A DNA stretch of 64,000 bases, taken from positions 186,001 to 250,000 of the forward strand of contig JAOSJP010000037.1 in the NCBI GenBank assembly GCA_027494015.1, read 5' to 3'. The stretch is from Anaerolineae bacterium. GTDB taxonomy: Bacteria; Chloroflexota; Anaerolineae; Aggregatilineales; Aggregatilineaceae. A program made the position numbers and the translations under genes. Below the pieces are notes generated by a model. That model was given only the letters and a program-made list of their open reading frames with translations, ran no database searches and was not told where the DNA came from. Of this stretch, positions 17,001 to 23,938 are shown piece by piece; position 1 is the stretch's first letter, and each line of letters opens with the position of its first letter.

Positions 17001-18111
17001 CCAGCGCGCCGCCGACACCGAGCCGGATAACCCGCTCTACTGGTACAACAAGGGCGACACGCTGGTGCTGCTCAAACGCTACGGCGAGGCCATTGACGCG
17101 CTGCAGCGCGCCCTGGAAGCCGACCCGCGCTATGTGCGCGCCTGGGCCAAGCAGGGCCAGGCCCTGCGCCGCCTGGGGCGCTTTGAAGAGGCGCTGGCCA
17201 GCTACAGCCGCGCCGTCGAGCTGGCCCCCGACTACGCCTGGGCGTGGAACGGGCGCGGGCTGGCCCTCAGCGCGCTGGGCCGCCACGAGGAGTCGCTGGC
17301 CTGCTTCAAGCAGGCGGCGGCCTACCAGCCGGACGATGTGTGGTTCTGGTACAACCAGGCCGATGAGCTGATCGTCATGCACCGCTACGAGGACGCCCTG
17401 GCTCCGCTGGAGCGCGCGCTGCGCCTCAACCGCGATCACGCCGAAAGCTGGGGCAAGCGCGGCCAGGCTCTGCGCCGCCTGGGGCGCAGCAAGGAGGCGG
17501 TCGCTGCCTACGACCGCGCGCTGCGCCTGGAGCCGGGCTACGCCTGGGCGTGGAACGGGCGCGGGCTGGCCCTGGAAACGTTGAGCCGCCGCGAAGAGGC
17601 GCTGCTCTCCTACGAGCGCGCCGCGCAGGAAGACCCCTCCACCGTGTGGTACTGGATCAACCAGATCGAGCCGCTGCTGGCTCTGGGGCGGGTCGAGCAG
17701 GCGCTGGCTGTAACTGACGCGGCGCTGTCCCTCGCGCCGGACAGCGACTCCGCCTGGGCGCGCAAAGGGCAGGTGTTGCGGCGGCTGGATCGCCACGAGG
17801 ACGCGCTGTACGCCTACGAGCGCGCGCTGAGCATCGCCCCGGAATACGGCTGGGCGTGGAACGGCAAGGGTCTGGCCTGCGCTGCGCTCGAACGGTGGGA
17901 AGAGGCGCTGTCCTGCTACGTGCGGGCGACGGATGTCGCGCCGGGCGATGTGTGGTTCTGGCACAACCGGGGCGAGGCGCTGCTGCGCCTGGGGCGCTGG
18001 GACGAGGCGGTGAGCGCCTTCAGCCGCGCGCTGGAGATTGACCCGTCGCACCAGCCCTCGCGCGACAAGCGCACCGAGGCGCGCCGCCTGCTGGCCGGGG
18101 AAGACGAGTGA
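14092..18111 (+). CDS. Serine/threonine kinase with 22 TPRs
   Basis: A 1339-residue cytoplasmic signalling protein. Residues 1-270 are an uncharacterised N-terminal region. The kinase domain spans about 273-560: GRYEVAQVLRGGMGIVYLCY (glycine loop), AIKTF (lysine), LVHRDLKPANILV (H402, D404), VTDFGLVRS (D422) and GTPPYMSPEQ, so it should be active. From about 577 to the end are TPRs: one solo, then 21 that form seven copies of a three-TPR (102-residue) super-repeat of types A (WAKRGQVLRALDRY), B (AWAWNGKGLALKALGR) and C (VWHWYNQAEMLV). The TPR array should scaffold substrates. No transmembrane helix was seen. The start at 14092 has CGGAGCG upstream. The next gene encodes an FHA domain, a likely phospho-Thr reader for this kinase. 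Confidence 0.93.
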   Translation: MTTNDLPPVPQTGVPPLALPPDQEQRLLARRRKDDQADPFASDPDDEIRRLGRLALRRDAPHPYDYLALGDLCARRSLVEAEGRLLIFYAGKALYAYRRASELVPPESSDRDLAHRAYDAYGGWLLQVARAVPTRRNIAVALWAVAEADSQGRAAGLRDEAQVLALWYVSPPPGDSTPLPDPTPPPHEEHATAIYPEELITHAGESLELGSALLSLAAPEHEVAIHETRSDKSEIFRLELEATAASPASLEMLVPPARHREGTDFDFGDRIDGRYEVAQVLRGGMGIVYLCYDREERQSVAIKTFQSRLLTNETAVARFTQEARAWIMLEKHRHIVQARRVQKFEGRPHIILEHITGPEGLGSDLRSWIRHNRIDLRQALDFALQIALGMQHATRRVPGLVHRDLKPANILVRHDGIAKVTDFGLVRSIEAEQAADTDDSADQVVTGLTRVGAVVGTPPYMSPEQCRAEAVDPRSDIYAFGCVLFEMLTGRAVFDAKLLTEWVHAHLNLAPAFPESAAGVPQPVKDLALACLAKDPAARPQTWGEVVGSLAALIEEVTGASPDYDQDGPELEVRELMDKGYSLTELGFAEEALVAYERVLEIEPESAWVWARKGRTLRLLGRYDESLAAYDRALELNPRFAWAWTGKGQVLERLGNLERALAAHQTATGLQPGNVWAWYNQAEVLYTRHDYDGAMGVLDRALAIDPHHAESWAKRGQVLRALDRYPEALNAYNRALELNPPYAWAWNGKGLALKALGRLPEALEGFQQAARHQPGEVWHWYNQAEMLVEMARYAEALAPTQQATRIAPGHAYSWAKLGQVLRYLDRYPEALAAYDQALTLKPDYAWAVNGKGIVLERLGRFEEALAMYHRAAEIAPGDVWHWYNQGNLLILQNRFVEAIPLLERATQISPDHARSWARLGNACRQADQPREALRLLARAVELEPEYGWAWNERGVTLEMLGRHEEAVDAYQRAADTEPDNPLYWYNKGDTLVLLKRYGEAIDALQRALEADPRYVRAWAKQGQALRRLGRFEEALASYSRAVELAPDYAWAWNGRGLALSALGRHEESLACFKQAAAYQPDDVWFWYNQADELIVMHRYEDALAPLERALRLNRDHAESWGKRGQALRRLGRSKEAVAAYDRALRLEPGYAWAWNGRGLALETLSRREEALLSYERAAQEDPSTVWYWINQIEPLLALGRVEQALAVTDAALSLAPDSDSAWARKGQVLRRLDRHEDALYAYERALSIAPEYGWAWNGKGLACAALERWEEALSCYVRATDVAPGDVWFWHNRGEALLRLGRWDEAVSAFSRALEIDPSHQPSRDKRTEARRLLAGEDE

Positions 18112-18130
18112 TGTGGGAGAGAGGGTGCGC

Positions 18131-18487
18131 GTGACCGAGATTCTGATCGCCCTGATGAGCGGCCCGCAGGACGGGGCCTTGCTGACCTTCGAGACGTTCC
18201 TGGACTCCGGCAAGCCGGCGGAGATCACCTTTGGGCGGCGCGAGGACTGCGACGTGTGCCTGAATTATGACAGCCAGGTATCGCGCGAGCACGCCGTGCT
18301 CACCTATGACGGCGAGACGTTCTGGCTGGAAGACCTGCACAGCACCAACGGGACGTTTGTCGGCGAGGAGAAGATCGCCGGGCGCATGGAGGTCGCGCCG
18401 GGGCAGTTGTTCCGCGTGGGGCGGACGTGGCTGCGCATCGAGCCGCTGCCGACGGTGCTGGGGTCGGATGATGATTTGCCGTTTTGA
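18131..18487 (+). CDS. FHA domain protein
   Basis: A 118-residue protein made of one forkhead-associated domain, which binds phosphothreonine. Key loops are present: FGRREDCDVCL (GR motif), SQVSREHAVLTY (S-x2-H) and DLHSTNGTFVGEEKI (the NGT-N/V loop). The GTG at 18131 follows GGGAGAGAGGG; the gap from the kinase stop is 19 bases, so the two are likely one operon. The kinase is the obvious source of the phosphopeptide it reads; this is inferred from context. Confidence 0.93.
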   Translation: MTEILIALMSGPQDGALLTFETFLDSGKPAEITFGRREDCDVCLNYDSQVSREHAVLTYDGETFWLEDLHSTNGTFVGEEKIAGRMEVAPGQLFRVGRTWLRIEPLPTVLGSDDDLPF

Positions 18488-18673
18488 GTGATTGTGAGCA
18501 AAACCTGTCAGGCAATTTGCCGCGCCCTAGTTTACCTTGCCCCCGCTCGTCGCTGGCGCGCAGAAAGAGACTTCCGAAGTTTCCGGAAACTTCGGAAGTC
18601 TGGTTTCGGGCCAGACGGGGGTGAGGTCAATGTCCCGCGTTCAGCGAGTCGCTGACAATCTTTGCACGTACCC
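18488..18673. repeat. Family-1 element with inserted 32-bp perfect palindrome
   Basis: Left end GATTGTGAGCAAAACCTGTC, right end GACAATCTTTGCACGTACCC. In place of the usual central hairpin there is a perfect 32-bp palindrome at 18569-18600 (core GACTTCCGAAGTTTCC and its complement). TTTTGA occurs on both sides (18482-18487, 18674-18679), a possible target duplication that includes the FHA stop codon. Confidence 0.7.
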
Positions 18674-18714
18674 TTTTGATGAGGGAAGGCTTCGCGCCCC
18701 CCGCCCCCCTGCGC

Positions 18715-18720
18715 TATACT
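18715..18720 (+). promoter_or_regulatory. Putative -10 element of the SDR gene
   Basis: CTGCGCTATACT with TATACT at 18715-18720. The same context (TGCGGTATACT or TGCGGTACACT) recurs before other genes: 14031 (kinase), 23856 (hydroxyacid dehydrogenase), 34052 (HExxH protein) and 43171 (gatA). -35 boxes are weak. Confidence 0.5.
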
Positions 18721-18788
18721 CGCAGCCAGTCATCTGAGCGCGGCGAGCGCCGCCTGCTGGCGGCTGCTCGCGCAGGGAGCGTGAGCCA

Positions 18789-19772
18789 ATGATCACCGCA
18801 CTGGTCACCGGGGGCACGGGGTTCGTCGGGTCGCATGTGGCGCGGGCGCTGATCGCGCGCGGCTACCAGGTGCGCATCCTGCGCCGGCCCACCAGCCGCC
18901 TCGACCTGGTCGCCGATCTCGCCTGCGAGCACGCCGTCGGCGACGTGACCGACTTCGACTCGCTGCGGGCGGCCATGCACGGCGTGGACTGGGTGTTCCA
19001 TGTGGCGGCGGTGGCCGACTACTGGCGCAACGATCCGGAGCGCATCTACGCGGTCAATGTGGACGGCACGCGCAACGTCCTGCGCGCGGCGGAGGCCAGC
19101 GGAGTCAGGCGGGTGATCTTCACCAGCAGCGCGGCGGCGGTGGGCTACCGCGACGACCTGGGCGCGGTGGACGAATCCGTGCGCTTCAACTGGGACCCGC
19201 GCCTCACTCCCTACGGGCACAGCAAATTCCTGGCCGAGGCGGAAGTGTATCGGGCCATTCAGCGCGGGCTGGACTGTGTGATTCTCAACCCGACGGTGAT
19301 CATCGGGCCGGGCGACCTCAACCAGATTTCGAGCAGTGTGGTGCTGGAGATGGCGCACGGGCACGTCCCGCCGACGGTGCCGCCGGGCGGCGTGACGGTT
19401 ATTGACGTGCGCGACGTGGCGGCGGCGCATGTGGCTGCCGCCGAGCGCGGGCGCACCGGCGAGCGTTACCTGCTGGGCACGGTGGATTTGACGCACAAGG
19501 CGTGGCTGCGCCTGACCGCGCACGCAGTCGGGCGGCGCATGGGCGCGTTGCCGCTGCCGGCCTGGGCGGTGAGGATCGTCGCGGTGGGCGCTGATGTCCT
19601 GCGTCGCCTGGGGGTGGCCATCCCCATCGAGGGCAACCAGCTTCGCCTGAGCACGCGCATGATGTTCTACAACTGCCAGAAGGCGTGGCGCGAGCTAGGG
19701 GAGCCGCAGGTGCCGATTCACCAGAGCCTGCGCGACACGTATGCCTGGTATAGATCGCACGGGGAGCTATAA
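18789..19772 (+). CDS. NAD-dependent epimerase/dehydratase (extended SDR)
   Basis: A 327-residue extended short-chain dehydrogenase. It has VTGGTGFVGSHVARALIARG (GGxGxxG, residues 8-14) for NAD(P) binding, DVTDFDSL, NVDGTRNVLRAA, and the catalytic pair Y142-x3-K146 (YGHSKFLAE) with the Ser of FTSSAAAVG. The closest subgroup by feel is the hopanoid-associated sugar epimerase/dihydroflavonol reductase-like set (VFHVAAVADYWRNDPERIY). Substrate cannot be named. It starts at ATG 18789 after GGGAGCG and is followed by a clear terminator hairpin. Monocistronic. Confidence 0.9.
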   Translation: MITALVTGGTGFVGSHVARALIARGYQVRILRRPTSRLDLVADLACEHAVGDVTDFDSLRAAMHGVDWVFHVAAVADYWRNDPERIYAVNVDGTRNVLRAAEASGVRRVIFTSSAAAVGYRDDLGAVDESVRFNWDPRLTPYGHSKFLAEAEVYRAIQRGLDCVILNPTVIIGPGDLNQISSSVVLEMAHGHVPPTVPPGGVTVIDVRDVAAAHVAAAERGRTGERYLLGTVDLTHKAWLRLTAHAVGRRMGALPLPAWAVRIVAVGADVLRRLGVAIPIEGNQLRLSTRMMFYNCQKAWRELGEPQVPIHQSLRDTYAWYRSHGEL

Positions 19773-19777
19773 AAGAG

Positions 19778-19806
19778 CAGGGGCGTATGGCGCTACGCCC
19801 CTGGAT
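19778..19806 (+). terminator. Terminator hairpin of the SDR gene
   Basis: CAGGGGCGTA (19778-19787), loop TGGCGC, then TACGCCCCTG to 19803, followed by GATTT. A perfect 10-bp stem six bases after the stop codon. Confidence 0.7.
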
Positions 19807-20027
19807 TTCCACGATCGGGTGATGCCCACACAAGGAACCAGGCGGGACACCTCAACAGCTCTTGCTCTCGCGGTCAACCATACGTGCTTTATAGCACCTA
19901 CCTAGCTGGCCGGAATGCGCTACCTGCTCAGCTCCAAAGAGGTTGACGCCGCGAGTACGCTGGAATGTCTCGCCTGGACGTTATACACAGTGTAGCACAG
20001 ATCAGATCCTGAACGCAATACCCCCCA

Positions 20028-20124
20028 GGGCAATCGCATCAAACGTGCGTGTTGTTCTACCTCACCCCCAGCCTCGCTGCACTCGGCTCGCCCCCTCTCC
20101 ATGCATGGGGGGACGGGCCTATTA
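20028..20124. repeat. Left half of a repeat interrupted by the IS110 element
   Basis: AGGGCAATCGCATCAAACGT, then GTTCTACCTCACCCCCAGCC and CCCCTCTCCATGCATGGGGG, after which repeat homology stops. The same left end is seen at 52020, 62117, 62476 and 62890. The matching right half appears beyond the transposase at 21602-21705. The rest of 19804-20234 shows no gene. Confidence 0.65.
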
Positions 20125-20234
20125 GACAGTGTTGATTTGGCGTAACGACGAGCGATCACAATCAACGGAAGAAACGGGCGGCTTGAAGGAGAAGCCCGGA
20201 TGCCTGGTAGGGCCTGTAGATACCGTCTTGAAAG

Positions 20235-21230
20235 TCAAGCATAGGCAGCTCCTGGAGGGACAAAAGAGGGGGAATAGGGGTGTCCTGATTTGAGGACCCC
20301 ATAGGCGAGATGCAAGAGCTTGCGCATGACGGCGACGACGATTTGCATCGGGGTCAGGCCGCGCGAGGCGAGCCGCGCGGCGAGGGCGGCCAGTTGGGGG
20401 TTGAAGCGTTTGGCGACCACGGCGGGCATATAGAGGGCGGCACGGATCGAAGGGCGCCCCACCTTAGAGATCTTCGTTTTGCCGCGAATGGAGGAGCCTG
20501 ACTGGCGATGGCGGGGGTTAAGCCCGGCGAAGGCGGTGACCTGGCGCACATCACTGAACTGGCTCATATCGCCATACTCGCCCAGCAGCTTGGCAGCGGT
20601 CAGCGGGCCAATCCCCTTGATAGAATCCAGCAAGTCGCGCTGCCGTTTGAGGTCAGGATGGCGGTTGATATGGTCTTGGATCGCCTGGCGGGCTTGCTCA
20701 ATTTGCTGGGTGAGAAAGGCAATCTGCTGCTGCAAGTGAGCCGTGACAGTGGGCGAGGGATGGGCACCCTGCTGGAGGGCGTGCAGCCGGTTGCGTTGGC
20801 GCTGGCGGTCAGTCTCCAGGTCATCCAGATGGCGCACCAACTCTTGCAGTTCGCGCCAGGCCGCAGCGGGCGGCGTCCACAGCGCTGGCTGCTGGGTACG
20901 ACAGAAGTCAGCAATCGTGCTGGCATCCAACTGGTCGGTCTTGTTGCGCGTCAGTTGGCTGTGGGCATAGGCCTTGATGCGGGCCGGGTTCACCACGCTC
21001 ACCGGGTGCCCCCGCTCCACCAGGAAGTCAGCCAGGTTCTCCCAGTAGCGCCCGGTGGCTTCCAGGCAGGCGTGAACTGGCACGGCGCGCCGCTTCTTCA
21101 GAAAGCGCTGCAGGTCGTTGAACCCCTGGCGCGTGTTGGCAAACTCGGCCTGCTCGACCGCCTGACCCGCGCGCCACAAGGCCACGGCCAGGCTGTCTTT
21201 GGCCACATCGATGCCGAGAATGGCGGTCAT
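20235..21230 (-). CDS. IS110-family transposase (DEDD recombinase)
   Basis: An intact 331-residue transposase. The N-terminal RuvC-like DEDD domain has D8 (MTAILGIDVAKDSL), E57 (CLEATGRYWENLA), D99 and D102 (NKTDQLDASTIA). A coiled coil at about 130-200 and the Transposase_20 domain follow (SIKGIGPLTAAKLLGEYG, FAGLNPRHRQSGSSIRGKTK, with the catalytic Ser region GSSIRGKTKISKVGRP). AAGGAGCC precedes the ATG. Nothing suggests inactivation. Only one copy is in the window. Confidence 0.97.
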   Translation of the reverse strand: MTAILGIDVAKDSLAVALWRAGQAVEQAEFANTRQGFNDLQRFLKKRRAVPVHACLEATGRYWENLADFLVERGHPVSVVNPARIKAYAHSQLTRNKTDQLDASTIADFCRTQQPALWTPPAAAWRELQELVRHLDDLETDRQRQRNRLHALQQGAHPSPTVTAHLQQQIAFLTQQIEQARQAIQDHINRHPDLKRQRDLLDSIKGIGPLTAAKLLGEYGDMSQFSDVRQVTAFAGLNPRHRQSGSSIRGKTKISKVGRPSIRAALYMPAVVAKRFNPQLAALAARLASRGLTPMQIVVAVMRKLLHLAYGVLKSGHPYSPSFVPPGAAYA

Positions 21231-21420
21231 GGTTTGGCTCCTTATCCACTCTCAGGTCTTCAGCAAGCCGCACCTTGCTCTGAGCCAACCTTGTCTATGC
21301 AAGCTCTGCCCGGAGGCGGCTTAAGATACCGTTCGACTGCTGGCGTGGCGCACAAACCAGGGGGTTGATCTACAGCACAAGCTCATAGGCTTAAGGGGCG
21401 GGACAACCGCACCTGGTTTG
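21231..21420 (-). ncRNA. Region expected to hold the IS110 bridge RNA
   Basis: IS110-group elements encode a structured bridge RNA upstream of the transposase that base-pairs with donor and target DNA. The non-coding stretch upstream of this transposase is the right size and place. I did not fold it or identify the guide loops, so the call rests on position only. Confidence 0.35.
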
Positions 21421-21474
21421 CGCTTGCTGCGACCCGGCTTTTCTACTTACCATACCCTACTTTCTATGATACAA

Positions 21475-21503
21475 GGGGCGGGTTTGCAAACCCGCCCCTA
21501 CAA
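21475..21503. repeat. GGGGCGGGTTTGCAAACCCG hairpin
   Basis: A perfect palindrome GGGGCGGGTTTG / CAAACCCGCCCC with flanking CTACAA. It is a sibling of the copy at 909-940. Confidence 0.65.
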
Positions 21504-21601
21504 CCGGTTCCCTGAAGTCGCCTTCTTGGTTCGTTTCTCCCCCTGCATTGTTCTTCCGTACTCTATCGTTAGCCGTCAATGCAATCTTATTTGTCCGTCC
21601 C

Positions 21602-21705
21602 TCCAACGTGGAAAGGGGGCGGCGCGGCCCGCGGCCGTGGGCCGCGCGGGGGTGAGGCACACCAGGGCGCAGCAGAGCAGCGCCCCTACCTGTAAGTTCT
21701 GCATG
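21602..21705. repeat. Right half of the interrupted palindromic repeat
   Basis: Resumes with AACGTGGAAAGGGGGCGGCG, a private palindrome of GGCCGCGG type, GGGGGTGAGG, and the shared right arm GGCGCAGCAGAGCAGCGCCC-CTACCTG. It matches the part missing from the repeat half at 20028-20124. Confidence 0.6.
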
Positions 21706-21834
21706 TGCTCTCTCCGACTCTCCGGCGGACCTCTGGCACGTCTCGGCCCTGGCCGCGTATACTATGTCCCTCACCGCGAAGGCCGTCGCTGACCGCCGGA
21801 CGCTGCGATGCGCCTGTGTTCGAGGGAGCCAGAT

Positions 21835-23178
21835 ATGATCAGGAGAATCGCGCTGATGCTGCTCGCCTGCGGGATCGCCCTGGCAATGGTCCCGCCTAAC
21901 GCCCGCGCTCAGGGTGATTTCGGCCCGACGATTCTGCTCTTCACCTGCGACCGGGCGGAAGTGGCGCTGGATGAGCTTGAATCCGGCGAGCAGACGGCGA
22001 CGCTGGCCTGGCATGTCGCCCATGTGGGCGAGGGACTGCGCGTTGCCCTGCACACGTACCAGGGCCGGGCCTGGGTGCCCATCGAGACGCCCGATCCTCT
22101 GCCGCCTGTCGGTGAGTTGAGCGTCCCGCTGACTGCGCCCGGCAACTTCGGGCCGCTCACCTTCCGCGTCAGCGTCGTGGATCGCGCCGGCGCCATCCTC
22201 GACGAGCGCTCGCTGATCGTCCCCTTCGATGCAGAGTGGCTGGCGGCGCTCGAACCGGCCATCGAGTTGTTCACCACGCCCACGCAGAGTCTGGCCGCGT
22301 CGGTGCTGGCTTCCGGCGGGGCGCGCGTCGAAGTGACCTGGGCTGTGCGCGACCGTCCCCCGCTGACGGCTCTCACCTTCAGCCAGATGCTCGCGGAAGA
22401 CCAGCCGCAGAATATCGAGCTGCCGCGCGAGCACCTGTGGGTGCCTTCGCGCGGGGCGGGCCTGGTCGCGCCCGTGTTGCCCCTCAGCGGGAACGAGGTG
22501 CGGTTGCGCCTGGCGCTTGTCCACGTGATCAGCGGCGAAGCGCTGGACGAGGCGCTGATCACCCTGCCGGTCATCGGCATGGCGATGCCGCCCACGCCCG
22601 CCCCCACCGCCGAGGTCACAGCCACGCCGCTCGATGCGCCCGCCAGCCCCCGCGACCTGGTCATCCAGACCGAGTGTGCGGAGGGGCCGTCCGGCCAGCC
22701 GCCGCGTGGCTGGAGCGATGGGCCGGGCATCCCCTCGCCGGACGGGCTGCGCCTCGTCTACAGCGCCAACCCGGTCGGCGCGGCCCAACTGATCATCGCC
22801 AACGCCGACGGCTCCGGCCAGGTCATCGTCCCCGCGCCGGACAGCGCCCTGCCGCTGGGCATCCGCCCGCGCTGGTCACCGGACAGCCAGCGCATCGCCT
22901 TCGCCGCCCTCACGCTGACCCCGCCGGGCGGCACGATCTACGTCGTCAAAGCGGACGGCACCGATCTGCGTCGCATCGCCGGCTACGCCGGCCTCTTCGA
23001 CGATCTGTCCTGGTCCGATGACGGGCAGCGGCTTTTCTACACGAGCGGTGAGGTGAGCGGCTCTGGCGACGACCAGCAGATCGGGGACTACCAGGTCTAC
23101 GTGATCACGGCGGACGGGTTGAGCAGCCCGACGGTCTACGCTGGGGGATGCGCGATCTACCAGCGCGCTGCGCCGTAG
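21835..23178 (+). CDS. Secreted protein with TolB-like C-terminal propeller blades
   Basis: A 447-residue exported protein. The signal peptide is MIRRIALMLLACGIALAM, then a cleavage region NARAQ-GD. Residues about 25-260 are beta-rich with no named family. A Pro/Thr linker (MPPTPAPTAEVTATPLDAPA) follows. The last 150 residues carry WD40-like/PD40 blades of the TolB type: GIPSPDGLRLVYSA, RPRWSPDSQRIAFAA, DLSWSDDGQRLFYTS. No catalytic residues were identified; probably a surface binding or sensing protein. The ATG at 21835 has GAGGGAG and starts the signal peptide. Confidence 0.8.
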   Translation: MIRRIALMLLACGIALAMVPPNARAQGDFGPTILLFTCDRAEVALDELESGEQTATLAWHVAHVGEGLRVALHTYQGRAWVPIETPDPLPPVGELSVPLTAPGNFGPLTFRVSVVDRAGAILDERSLIVPFDAEWLAALEPAIELFTTPTQSLAASVLASGGARVEVTWAVRDRPPLTALTFSQMLAEDQPQNIELPREHLWVPSRGAGLVAPVLPLSGNEVRLRLALVHVISGEALDEALITLPVIGMAMPPTPAPTAEVTATPLDAPASPRDLVIQTECAEGPSGQPPRGWSDGPGIPSPDGLRLVYSANPVGAAQLIIANADGSGQVIVPAPDSALPLGIRPRWSPDSQRIAFAALTLTPPGGTIYVVKADGTDLRRIAGYAGLFDDLSWSDDGQRLFYTSGEVSGSGDDQQIGDYQVYVITADGLSSPTVYAGGCAIYQRAAP

Positions 23179-23259
23179 GGCGCGGGACCGCCAGACAAAA
23201 ACAGGTCACGCCTGTGACCCGTTTCTGCAGGTGGGATGTGCCGGGCGGTGCTGACCGCG

Positions 23260-23376
23260 CTAGCCCTGGCGCTGCTTATGCTTCGGGTTGGCCGAGCACA
23301 TCACGTACAGGCGGCCATTGCGACGCACAAAGTAGCACTTGTCGCACATCTTGCGTACAGAAGAACGTACTTTCAT
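23260..23376 (-). CDS. rpmJ: 50S ribosomal protein bL36
   Basis: A 38-residue ribosomal protein, easily missed because of its size. The sequence starts [20 protein letters not shown] and has the zinc-binding C11, C14, C27, H33 set (C+ form). GGGGAGG lies 7-8 bases upstream of the ATG at 23376. The gene is alone here; in most bacteria rpmJ sits between infA or map and rpsM in the ribosomal protein cluster. Confidence 0.95.
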   Translation of the reverse strand: MKVRSSVRKMCDKCYFVRRNGRLYVMCSANPKHKQRQG

Positions 23377-23815
23377 GACAACACCTCCCCTTGCCAGGCT
23401 CGCAGCCACTACCCCTCAACGACGGCGCGCACCGGTTGGGGATAGGCGAATTGGGCGTATGCTCAAACGCTCCCGCGCGGCCCTCCTGGGCCAGCGCGCC
23501 ATCATTATAGCCTGTTTTGCGCCAAAATCCAGACCGATTCCAGCGGGCGGGTCATGAATGAGTTATCAGGCGATTGTCGAAGGCCCCCATCCCCCGGCTC
23601 TTTCCCCTGGCTTCGCAGGCTGAGGGGGAGCAGGCCCGCCGCTTTTCTCCCTTCCCTCGTGGGGGAAGGATCAGGGATGGGGAAAAGCGCGGCCAGGATA
23701 TGGCTAATGCACAGCCGCGTTGGAGAGGGGGCGAGCCGAGCGTGGCGAGGCTGGGGGTGAGGTAAGCCAGCGCGCAGCAGAGCAGCGCCCCTACCTGGCA
23801 CATTTTGCACGCACC
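23377..23815. repeat. Gene-free stretch with family-3 and family-1 repeat fragments
   Basis: At 23546-23690 a family-3 unit: TGAATGAGTTATCAGGCGAT, GTCGAAGGCCCCC, GGGGAGCAGGCCCGCCGCTT, and a CCTTCCCTCGTGGGGGAAGG hairpin. The same blocks recur at 52214-52410. At 23715-23815 the right half of a family-1 element follows (GGGGGTGAGG, GCAGCAGAGCAGCGCCCCTA, TTTTGCACGCACCC). Sequence from 23377 to 23545 shows nothing recognisable. Confidence 0.65.
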
Positions 23816-23855
23816 CTCGCGCGCCCCCGCATGACCCACGCCTTGCGCAATGCGG

Positions 23856-23861
23856 TATACT
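23856..23861 (+). promoter_or_regulatory. Putative -10 of the hydroxyacid dehydrogenase gene
   Basis: CAATGCGGTATACT with TATACT at 23856-23861, about 80 bases before the start codon; a weak TGACCC lies 18 bases upstream. Confidence 0.45.
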
Positions 23862-23938
23862 GGAATCAGCGCGCAGCCGCGCCCCAACCGCCGGGGCACC
23901 ACAGCCGCCCAGCTTACGCAAGATGGCGAGGGAGACTC

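Larger units (their letters stand above)
20125..21600 (-). mobile_element. IS110-family insertion sequence (approximate ends)
   Basis: Contains one transposase gene on the minus strand and about 370 bp of non-coding sequence upstream of it. No terminal inverted repeats were seen, as is usual for IS110. The element lies between two halves of a palindromic repeat, so the ends are inferred from where repeat homology stops and resumes; they could be off by tens of bases. Confidence 0.7.

Noticed and set aside
19927..20234. Small open frames in the repeat-rich spacer before the IS110 gene
   Set aside because: They lie within repeat text, have no ribosome-binding sites and no recognisable domains.
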